DNA from: Membranipora membranacea
Lineage: Eukaryota > Bryozoa > Gymnolaemata > Cheilostomatida > Membraniporidae
Reading direction: 5' to 3'
DNA: 64,000 nucleotides
Assembly: GCA_914767715.1 (NCBI GenBank)
Contig: OU612068.1
Location: forward strand, 33,914,001 to 33,978,000
Below, one piece after another: positions 47,480-59,200 of the stretch; the stretch's first letter is position 1, and every line of letters starts with the position of its first letter. The position numbers and the translations under genes are program-made. A model generated the notes under the pieces. That model was not told the DNA's origin and ran no database searches. It saw nothing but the letters and a program-made list of their open reading frames with translations.

Positions 47480-48900
47480 TTCAAAAACATGAGAACTGTG
47501 ACCCCTGGTTTAATTCCCTTGATGTCACACAGTGTCCTATCTGGCTATCACTTGCATGGCCCCAGAACTCTAATTCTAGATTCTGCTCAACGGCTGGACC
47601 GAGTGCTTGTATCATCATCAGGGTTAAATCTAATTCCTTTTTCAGGCTTCTAAAATGTTCATAGATAGTTATGCTGTTCCTCTTTCTTCTAAAAAAATTC
47701 CGGAATATGAGCTGTAATCTTCTGGTTAAAAATGTTGTTCGAGGTCTCAAAAAGGTATTCTCATAGTTTATGACAAGACAGTTGGTGATACACCATTCAT
47801 TTATCAGAGGTAAATTGCTCTTCGTAATTTCAGGTTCAGTGCTAAAATTATTAGTATTGTCAGCAAAAAAATTTCAATTTAGATCAGGTGATACATTCAA
47901 AAGGTCAACATTATAAATTATAAATAGTGCTGGCCGAGAACCGAACCCTGGGAAGCACCGATCGATGACAGGCAGTAAACTGACTTAATTCATTTACCAA
48001 TACAAACTGTTTTCTATTTAAAAGATAATTTTCTAACAGTCGCTATGAGGGGGATAATATCTGAAAAAAATATCTGTTTACTTATTAGAACGCTGTGATT
48101 TATTGTATCAAAAGCTTTTGAAAGATATAAAATTAAACCCTGGGTGATTCTTCCATCAATAAAATGGCCGTAAAGTTGTTCCATTATAATATTGATTGTG
48201 TCAGTTGTACTGCGCCCATCTAATGCCAAATTTGTTACAATGATTTTTAAATTTCCTTTATGGTTTTTGAATGCTTTTTGCTTATTTTGTGAAGTTTAGT
48301 ACCCTCTTTGGTGAGTGTAAATAACTGCTTAGTCATCCAAGGTTTCTTGATAGTAGGACGTTGATGCTTTCTGGCACTAATTTTGTTGCTGGCATTATCA
48401 ATGCATGAGCTTGGTTTTCCATTGAAAGTTGGTGTCAGATATTTCTGTAGCAATTTTGTTATTGTATAATTTCTTATTATAACACATTAATTTATTTTAG
48501 TTGTGTTCATCCGTAAGGAATTGTTGATCTGAAATGTTTAAATCTAAGGTGCACATTTTTATGTTCGGATTTAATAATAGTAATTGATAATATAAAATAA
48601 TTATTTTGGTTTCACAAATTCTGGTTAGGGTTCTAATAAGAATATAAAAATATTGGCTTCAACTCAACTTGCTTTAGTCTTTTGAAGCTAAGTCAAAATT
48701 TTTTTCTGGATTCAAATCAATGTTGATGTCACCAACAATAAGTCAGTTTGTGGGAGCTAAATCCTCCAAAAAGCTGCCAAAGAGCCCAAGGGTGCCGATA
48801 GACAGCGAGCACAGGGCACACATCTCGTCAAGACTCACCATCTGCACGCGTAATGCCTCATTGAAGAACTTAAGTTTTATTTGAGCCTATTTTCTCTGCT
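47480..48900 (-). pseudogene. LINE4 remnant carried inside element B
   Basis: Minus-strand frames read KPWMTKQLFTLTKEGTKLHK, MEQLYGHFIDGRITQG, SKAFDTINHSVLI and NSITIYEHFRSLKKELDLTL. It includes parts (48250-48450) that are missing from the element A copy. Endonuclease sequence lies at 48700-48900. Confidence 0.82.
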
Positions 48901-49221
48901 ACAACAATGCAAAGATTATTTTGTACTTAGGTAGGGTTGGTCTGTATATGTGGTTTGTTTTATTTTTGAATAAATTTGTAAGTTACACTTCATGCGTATC
49001 ACTACCCTCTGAACCCATTTTCTCTTTTGCTGCACATACCATTTGCTATTTATATAACATGGCAAGACAAAATCATTGCACCACCAACACAGCAGACGGA
49101 TGGTTTACAAACATGCCTTTAATTGATATTTGAAGAATGGTTGGGAAATATTTATTACAAGTCACTAGCTCTCAGTTTGTGGATCCCAAAAAAACCCAGA
49201 TATCATTGAAATTGAACGAAG

Positions 49222-49275
49222 AAACTTCGAAACTTGAACAGTGAAGGAGATGGCTCTAACCAACTGAACCACCCC
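49222..49275 (-). other. tRNA-like module in element B right arm
   Basis: Same module as 46968-47022 on the opposite arm, with GGTGGTTCAGTTGGTTAGAG and GTTCAAGTTTC preserved. Confidence 0.55.
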
Positions 49276-49480
49276 CTACTCTGATCAAGCAACCCGCAGC
49301 TGTAATGTGACTAAAAAAAATACAATGTGGCTTGATCTCCTTTGGTTATATATTTTGGCATTTTGGCAATGGTATTTTGGGATATGGTATGTTGTCCCGC
49401 ATGGTATTATGTCCAATCTGGCTTTATATCCACTGGTATTTTGACACCTCTGGCTTTATATCCACTGGTATTTTGACACA

Positions 49481-50131
49481 TTCTCTACAATGATACAGCA
49501 AAATTTGCTTTACGTTTTGCATATCCTCGTTATTATTTTCCAATCTTTATCAGTTGACACTGGTCGATTATTATTATTCCTTTTTAATCGATCAGTTCTC
49601 TGCTCCACTGGTGCACAGTGACACAAAGTGACACTAAGGCCATCCTGCAGGCAGAGTGCTGTGCTGATGCTATTCATTCAAGTGACAAAAATTTTCATTA
49701 TTATGAAATACACACAGAGTGAGTATATAATGAGCAATTTACCTCAGTTATTTCAGTTACTGTTCATGATGGTGTGTTTTGGTTAAATAGCTGTATCTAC
49801 TTCTCTGCCGAAGACAAACTTATTGGGCTTTATTTACCAACTCTACACTTCTTGCTTTTACTTAGTAAATAAAGCTAGTAGTAAGTAGTAAGTAGTAAGT
49901 ATGTATGTATGGATTACTATAATTTATAGGTACAGTAACAATGCCGCTGCGTTGGGGAGTCGTTGATGTGTTTGTTACCCTCTTAATTATGTACTATCTG
50001 ATATGAATGTTCTCATATTTACTCTTTCTACTTTACCAGCTGATTGACACAGGGGCAATTCCAAAAATAATTGTGCGAGTTTTTAATAACCATTGAGTCT
50101 GAGGAACACATAGGGGGCCATATATCGGACA
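49481..50131. other. ABCB 5' flank, no gene
   Basis: Expected to hold the promoter and 5' UTR. It has (AGTA)n/(TATG)n repeats at 49865-49915, and 49705-49750 resembles the sequence following LINE2 (44915-44965). No clear promoter motif. Confidence 0.5.
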
Positions 50132-50210
50132 ATGACTGAGAGGACAACAGACACGGGGTCATCTAATGGTCACGCTCACCTCAACAAACAATCAGAAACT
50201 GATGCACTAA
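50132..50210 (+). CDS. ABCB exon 1: N-terminus
   Basis: ATG in GGACAATGA context. Encodes [20 protein letters not shown], a hydrophilic cytosolic start. Donor CTAA^GTGAGT. An upstream 5' UTR exon cannot be excluded. Confidence 0.75.
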
Positions 50211-53200
50211 GTGAGTGGCTCTTTTGTTGCCATTTAAGACCAGTAGTTTGAGCAGCATGTTGGCCTGTCGAGTAGTATCCATTCTGTAAAATGACAACAC
50301 AATTTGAAAAAATTCAGGTCTAACAGGATATATCTAAGTGATTTACCTACACTGTTGATAGCTTACTTCTTATATAATGTTGTATTATTGTCCTGTTTTA
50401 TCATTTATTTAGATGTAACCATCATATCATCTGGAAATGGAGTAGATAATAAAGTATTCATTGGCAGCACTGACCAGGTTGTGTTGAATGACTTGGATAA
50501 TAATGGGACAGCAAAGTTTACTGATGGTGAAAAGATAGTTAAGGAAAAGCCAAAGAAAGGGTTTGTACATTTATCAGTATATAAACAGCAGGCAAACAAG
50601 GACAAGCCCATAACACACTTAGCTATGTATAATGTATAATGTTTACAAGCTCTTGAGGAAAAGTAAACAACACTCTTGTTTTGACATTTTATCATTATTG
50701 AGAAAATGGCAGATATTTAGTGAGCAAGAAAATTGCAGGTGTAAAGTGTAAACTCGTTTGAATAGATTGATATGATAATAACTGAGTTGTGGTAGCCTAG
50801 TCCAAAATAAACATCTTTGGAATTACTGGGAGTCTGTGGTTATCACAATGCTCTACATGCCTGTTACTAACAGTGTTCTACAAGCCGGTCTTTGTTAGGA
50901 ACCTCGCCGGCCGCCGTATATGTAATATATATTATACGGCTACAGAGTAAGAATATAAATCCTTACTGTGTTATATGACTGCAGTTAGGGATATTATGCT
51001 GGTAGAAGCACATCTAGTAAACAGCTAACATATGCCCTGTGACCAGGTACCATATTAGTAATATATCTATAGTCTCTGATGTGGCTATGAAACAGTAAAA
51101 CAACATTACCAATTGCATATTACCCCTCAGGCCTCAGCGTAATCTGTGGGTAGCTCAGTGTTATCTGTGTAGCTCAGTAACTTTGCAGTAACGGCCGCTT
51201 TGATCAGGATGATCCTTGTATTCTTATGAATATATTTTTAGCATAGATTAAACACAATGGTATAATATTCATAATAATCTTCTGGTTTGAACTTTAGATT
51301 TTTATGCTTTAAACCGCGAGGACCACCTCAAGAGGTAGAAGAGAGAGTTGGATTCTTTGGGCTGGTAAGTTACCTGTGGACAATTGTCATATCGATATCA
51401 ATGTACTCGTAAGGCCCTTAGGTAGTAAGAATGCTGTCTGCCAATTTACATGGATTGAGGTGAAAAGTTTTTATAACCAAGAACTTTTCAGAAGTCCAGT
51501 GTGTATAGGTATTCATACACTTGTCCTATTCCATGACCGCAATTTGTGAATAGGTGAGCGACTGAGCGTAGAGCAAACATCAATCTTTTATTCAATTTAT
51601 TTATTCAATTTTTGGTTTCACCAAAGATTCACTAGACTCTAGGTTAACTTGTACACTACCAGTTATAGTCTGTGAACAGCCATGTCCTATCCCCTCACCT
51701 CTGAATACTGTTTGTAGTACACGCAGGTTATCTATAATTCATTAGTGAAATAAATCTAGAGCATTTTTCAGCATGTGCATTTATTTGGCTCCAGTACTCC
51801 AGTATTTTGTATCCTTGCTACAGGTTTTGTAATTATAGGTTGATCCATACGATTGTCCCATTCTATGACTCTGTTTTTTTGTGAATAAATTTCACAATCG
51901 CCTTATTCCAATTAAATAAATATATGTGATTTCCTCTAATATTCACTGAATTCTCAGTTAAGTTGCTCAGTGCCAAGTGCCGGTCTGTGGAAATCACATG
52001 TCCTATTTACTCACCTCTATATGCTGTTTTGTACTATATGTAGATAATCTATTATTAACTGGTTACAAAACATCTGTAAGCTTTGTAACAAAGCTGGCAT
52101 GTATAACAAATTTATATAATAATCAAATCATCCGCGCAGAAAATGATGAAACCATGACTAAGAGCCTTTGCTGATATTGAAGGTCAAGCTACAATATCAG
52201 CAAACATTATCCTTCTTTTTTGTATAGTATTTCTCGCATGCATACGAGTAACACCATTCTATATGTATTTACAGTTCAGGTTTGCCGATAAACTAGATGT
52301 GTTCCTGATGATAGCAGGCTCTATTGCCATGGCTGGTATTGGAGTATCCATACCTGCAAACCTCGACTTCTTCGGAGATCTGATGACGAAGCTCGTCGTT
52401 TTTGACATGAGCAATCGAGCTGCTGCTGCTGGCTTTCTCAACATGAGCTCAGCTAACTGGACAACGCCTACTGATATCACAGTATCACAGTGTCAGCTAG
52501 AAAAAATACAAAAGTGAGTCTCTCATATATTCGCTGATGGTATTACCGCGTAAATAACAATGACAGGTGTTACTAACTGCGCCTGCACTGTGGGTAACAT
52601 GATGCAGATTTAAAAGTTGTAGTTTTACTTACAAAAAAAAGTCTGATTGGCGTTTGGATCTTCTAAATATCAGCGCAGAATTTTGAGTTATTTCCTTCGT
52701 CGAATGGTAATTTTTTGTAAACCAGCAGCCATGATTTTACCCTTGCTAAGAGTTTAAATTACCCCTTTGAAAAGTAGGTTCTATCATATTTTGCTACCGA
52801 AAAAAATGAAAGCCAGCCGCTTATAGCATTGAGCAGTAGGTCACAACTCAACTCTGTATGGAATCAATTATGTAACAAATCGGTCATGTTCAATTCTGAG
52901 TCACTATCAATAAATGTGCAATCAATAGTTCATAATATGGTAGACACTTTTCATTATAAATTTTGATCTTTTTTTCACTGAACAGATTTGACGATTTTAA
53001 CACTGATAAATTTTATCCCCCTTTCACACTCACCTTAGACTGTTACAGTCTGAGCAGTCTATAGCATCGTATCAATCTTAGGTACCAAAGTTCCGTCGTC
53101 AGTCAGTCAAGTGCGATCAAAACTTTGTGATAGTAAATTTTACTTTTTTGGATAAATTTTCTGAGCATATGAATGTGATGAGACTGATATAAAAATAATG

Positions 53201-56200
53201 ATAGCCACGTGACAATATAAAACCAAATCTGTATTCTGCTATGATCATATACATGAACATTTTCTCTGTTATAGTTTCAATGATGGAATGCTTACGTCTG
53301 ACCAGATTATGGATCTTCTCCTGACAAGATATGTGGTGGCGTTCGTCTCAATCGGCTTCGCTACTTTGTTCGCCGCTTATATAGGTAATTTTGTTGGAAG
53401 GTTGTGAACTTCCCAAGCAGGTCTACCTTTTATTGACACTGGTCCATACACTGACATGCTATGTCATGTGGCTGGTAGATAGGTTACCTTTGCTGATTTG
53501 AAAATTATTACAGTGCCCTTTTTCTATACCAGGCTAAAAGCTTACAAATTAAATACTGTTGGCTTTTATGTACGCTTTGCATACACATGTGCATTCAGTT
53601 TCAGGGCAGACAATGAAGTCAATTTTATGGCTGTTGTGAGGGAGCTGACATCCTTGTTTCAGTTTCTGTTATATGATGACATAGCATTCAAAACTAGCAT
53701 TGCGTAATCAACTCCCATGGTTTAATTGTGAGCTTGTAATTGCCTTCTATTCCTACTGCAGGAATGACATTCTGGATATGGACAGGAGATAGACAGATTC
53801 GACGTGTCAGGACAGCCTACTTTGAGGCTGTTATGAGACAAAGTATCGGATGGTTTGATGTCAGGGAAACAGGTGGCCTCAACTCAAGAATGGTCGAGTA
53901 TGTGATATTTCACTCTCAGTTTGAGAGTTCAATGATACATGTTATTACAATTTATATATTATGCATGTATATAAACAGCAAGTTACAGTATGCCTGAAAC
54001 CAAATAGATGATAATGACTGCTTACAAACCGAGAGTGGCTGTATCTTATATTCTAAAATAGCACATGGCGAGTGAGCATTATCCTATTAGTGAATTCTTC
54101 AAAATACTTAGCCATAGACTTGTTTGTACAGACGTAGGGGTACTTTGAGTAGCCTATGGTTTGTACAGGAGAAGGGGTACTTTGAGTAGTCTCTGTACTA
54201 TTATATACTATATAATCTCTTGTTCTCTCAGAGATATGGAGAGCCTGAATGATGGATTCGGAGATAAGATGGCCACATTCATACAGTGGTTTTCTACATT
54301 TATCGGAGGTTATAGTATAGGATTTATCCGTGGATGGAAGTTGACATTAGTAGTAATGGCTGCAGCTCCTCTCCTTGTTATCGTTGCTGCAGTTTTAGGA
54401 AAAGTAAGTCCTATTGAAACATTAATACCCCCTCAATATAATACTTCCGCCTTCTTACAGTCACTATAATTTTGCTTCATCATTGATTTCAAGCAATAAA
54501 ACAATCTGTCTCTCTCTTATCCCACCGAAAAACCGATAGGTTTGGAGGTGGCATTAAGGTAATGCCCATGAAGCAACTCTCATAGGGGACTTCTGACAAC
54601 TTATGTGGCAGCTGAGCCCTATTTTTGCACACAATAAACACCTACAGTTTTGCCCATCCACCTTCAAGTATTGTCAACTCAACTAGATTCATACCTGATC
54701 TTCTCTTTGGGAGCAATATGAAAACCAGCAGTTGATGCTATGACATAGAAAACTTGCAACAGCCAGCACAGGTTTTTGGCTTTTTCTAGCCATTTTTATT
54801 CAATCCAATAGACTTAGTTTGTTTATGTGCAATCCTCAATCACTCCTCAGAGCAACTTAATAAAGCCTAAGTGCCTGGGCAATATGTGTAAGATTATCTG
54901 CTTTAATAGAAATTTCAATGGTTAAAATTTGCTCAAATTAAATTTCTATGGTTCAAAGGCTAATATCTAATAGAGGCAGTCATACCTGAGCAAATCATTT
55001 TAGCCTGAGTGCCTGGGCAAAAATCTGGCTCAATAGAAATAGAAATGATTCAATTCTGCTTTATAGAAATTTCTATGGTTCCAAAGCTAATCACTATAAA
55101 TGGCACAAAACAAATATACTACAGCCAATAGGCCACTTGCAAATTCTTATTTGCTTGAACTTTGCACTTTTGAGCCAAGAACTGTTAATTTTCAAATTTT
55201 TGGGCAATTTGTGGTCAACCAGTAAACAGTCAACAAGCCAGGCAGGAAATTTCAGGGATCCTCTCTACTTTCAAGTAATTATTTAACTCTATTCTCTCAT
55301 TAGAAACTTCATTCTTTTGGTATTATATAGATTAGGTTATTTTGTTTTTTCTTAGTACAATATCATCGTCATGTAATCTACGTTAATTACGCCGCTCCCA
55401 TGTGAGTTTCGATAACTTCTCACAGGTTATACTATCATTCGTTCCTCCTGGTAGCTGCCGCCTATGTGCCTACCATTATCATTTGTCATTTATTTTACCT
55501 CTTCATTTTACCACGAGCAATTTACATCCTCATTATTACGTCTTGATCCGGTGCATGTCTTTACGTCATAATTCGGTTTACAAACAAATCAGTGAACCCC
55601 TAGTTTGCAAACTATTTGTTGCGTCGCTGTGTCGCTGCGTCACTATTCGCTGTGTCTACCTATGTAGTCCCAATCGCAATTACCTAATGAGCTGGTCAGT
55701 ATAGTACACTGTGGGTTAGTTTCTCATCAGGTTTGCTGCTCTATTTTTTGGAAAGCAGCAGTGGACATTACTTGTGATCTCAGATCTCATCGTTAGAAGC
55801 TTGCCACAATATTTTGTATTTATTTACCAGGCAGCGCTTTGTCTCAGTACTATAAACATTGTTGTATCAGATCTCAAAGCTAGAAGCTTGCCGCAAACCT
55901 TTTTTTTTATTTATCAGGCAGCACTTCATCATGACAGACTTTTAGCTCTGTTATCATCTCTCAGTAAGCGTGAGCTATTAAGCTGCATAGTAAGCTGTGG
56001 GTTTGAATCTCTCAGGTTTGCTGCACATTTTTTTGGAAAGCAGCTATCAACATTTTAATTTTCAGATCTCATAGGGTTTGAAACTCAGTTATAAGTGGCG
56101 TTTGTCACATTGAAACTGTACACTGCTAATATCTATTATTGAACATCCGAGTAGAACCATAGGACAAAACAACAATTTAGATTATAAGCAAACAATCGGT

Positions 56201-59200
56201 AGGGAGTACACTTTTCCAATTATAACATCAGAGAGTCTTGAAAAGGACCAGGCAATTCTCTATCATACTGTAATTTGCCAGCACTATAATTATTACATTT
56301 TCACTTTGCTTATCATTTACCACAGGCACTGCTATATTTTACTCATTTTTTTTATCGCATCATTATCACTCTATGCCTCATAGTTTATACGCATTGTATT
56401 TATCATAATCTATGAGTGTCACCTAGTTTCCGTTGCCCACCCATGCTCTAGATCAATATGGATCCATTTGCCCAAATTCGGAGTTGTTTTTCCTCCAATG
56501 GACATGGGAGCAACTCCAAATACAGACAAATGAATCGTATATATGTTCACTCTGACCAGTGAACCATGAGTGAACTAAGCTACGATCTGTCCAACTGAGC
56601 CGAATAGTTTTGCTCCTTTTCGGTGGTCTCTGATCTTATCAGTTCTAGTATTAATTATATTGACACTCTCAATTTAAAAACTCAGTGTTCAATGGGAGTG
56701 ACACATTTATAAATAGAGAATGGACATATTTATGATTAGACTAAAGCAGTACCTAAAACAATTGGCAAAAGATTGATAAGATGGATCAAGGGTCTCCTGA
56801 CCTATATCCTATATTTGCAGGTATAGCCTTATTCCAGTGAAGTAAGATACAGCTATTCCCAATAGTTTGTATCAGTAGGATTAGTTCAATGTCACAACTA
56901 AGATTGTTGGTAACCGGATTATATCTTGACAGTTTATGTTGACACTGGTAAAGAGAGAGTTACAGGCTTACGCTAAAGCTGGTGCAGTGGCAGAGGAGAC
57001 TTTCTCATCTATAAGAACTGTAGCAGCCTTCGGCGGCGAGAAGAAAGCAGAGGAAAAGTATGTCTCCCTATAAAATTACATTTTTACACAATTTTCCAAA
57101 ATACATTCAGACTGTCTTCTCACATTGGAAAATGTATTACAACCATTTTGTCAAGCTAATGTGAGAAATTTTTTTCTAATATTACTTTTTTTGCAGATAC
57201 GCATTCAGTCTGGGCGACGCACTCAGAGGAGTAATCAGGAAGGCTACCGTAGGCGGAGCAACTAGTGGAGTTTCCTGGTTGCTGATTTACTGTATTTTTG
57301 CGTTGGCTTTCTGGTACGGAGCCAAGCTAACTAGAGATGAGTGCCTGGATGAGGGTGTCATTCTCCAGGTATTTATATCACATTGTTTTTAATATCTATA
57401 TATATTTTATTATACTATCGCAGATACCTACAAAATAACTGATATCCTCATCACTACTATGCATTTATAATATATTATACCGTGTGTTATAATATATTGC
57501 GCCGTGTGTAGACAGCAAAACTGAGGCAATTAATGGTATTATTACATCGATACTAGATGAACATTGTCCACATACACATACACGCATACAAAACCAGAGA
57601 AGATAAGCCCCAATATATCGACTCTACTCTGCTGAAACTAATCCGTGTCTGTGAACGAGCTTATCGTGACAACAAAAAGTCTTGGAAATTCCTGTCAAAG
57701 ATCACACAAAAACTACTGCAAAAGCGAAAGACCGACTATGTGAAACACAAGCTAAATCAAGCCAAATCAGCTCGCGAGTGGTGGAAGTCTATAAAAGACT
57801 TAGAAGGTAAACATCAAAGCACCACAAGCAGCTACCATCTGATTGACGACAAATGGGCCGATACCAGTGAGTTTGTTATGAATGTTTGAATGAATACTTC
57901 GTCTCTGTTGGCGGTGATAGGAATGTTGAGCGGAAACCAGCTACCCATCATCTAAGATTAGAACCTACCAGTATTGGTGAGGTAAAGCAACTCCTAAAAC
58001 ACCTCAACACGATGAAGGCTACTAATAGTGATGACTTTCCCACATGGATCTCAAAAGCCGCTTGCGAAGACCTGTGTATTCCAGTCACAGATATAATTAA
58101 CACCATGCTTGAGACGAATCAATATCCATCAGAATGGAAAAAGGCCGAAGTACGACCTCTGAAGAAAATCAAAAACCCAACTAAACTCAGTGACTATAGA
58201 TTGATATCTCTACTCTATCACATTGGAAAAGTCGCAGAGGACTTTATCCTTCAGCGTTTGAGGTCAAATATCGGCCACAAGCTCCAAACCAACCAATACG
58301 CATATCAGAAATCTGTATCAAAAACGGATGCCCTACTACATGCAACGCATGACTGGTGCGAGAGCCTGGATAGCCGCCATATCAGCCACATTACTGCTGC
58401 ACTCATAGACATGTCGAAAGCTTTTGATCGTATGGACCCGAATCTATTGATCAAAAAGCTTCAGGCACTTGATACTAATCCTGGTCTCATCCATCTGATA
58501 GACAACTTCCTATCTGACCATCGTAGCTGCGTGAAGTTCCAGCAGGAACAATCTACGTATTCTACTATTACAATGGGAGCGCCACAGGGAACTAAACTCT
58601 GTCCGTGGTTGTGGCTAGTTTATATAGATGACTTGAGGGTCTCCTCTGATCAATGTAAGCTAGTCAAGTATGCCGATGATCTGACTTTATACTCGTGTTT
58701 GAAGAAGAAAGATCAATCAAACATAGTATGCCTCCAAGACGAACTCAATCACATCACCGACTGGGCCTCAGAAAACAATATGCTGGTGAATGCGTCCAAG
58801 ACCAAAATTCTCCATCTCACCCTATCCGAGCCTAAATATATTCCGCAATTTTACATGGATGGTCACTTGCTAGCAAGCTCTACAACTGCCAAACTACTGG
58901 GAGTTACCATCGACAGTAGGCTGACCTTCTCGCATCACATCGACAACATGTGCAATAGCCTCGCGAGTCGCCTATATGCCATGAGGAAACTAAAGAGACT
59001 CGGTCTGAACTCATCAGGCATTCTCCTATATTACACCGCAAACATACGCTCGCCTCTCACCTACGCCTGTCCAGTATGGGGTACTATTATCAGTGATCAT
59101 CATCAGCAACGCATCACTCAGATCGAGCGTCGTGCGTTAAAGATCGTGAACCCTGATATCAGCTATAATGAGGCAATTGGTAATCATAATCTTCAGCCTG

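Larger units (their letters stand above)
46598..49480. mobile_element. Element B: shorter relative of element A
   Basis: Left arm (46598-47060) and right arm (49185-49480) are inverted copies of each other and of element A's arms. The outer ~110 bp of the right arm is missing (ends near TTTTGACAC), so no target duplication can be read. It carries LINE4 in inverted orientation relative to A and has no element C. Both arms share a 30-bp internal duplication that A lacks. Confidence 0.88.

Noticed and set aside
53498-53707. 69-codon frame in ABCB intron 5
   Set aside because: No splice signals in phase with the transporter and no resemblance to ABCB sequence.
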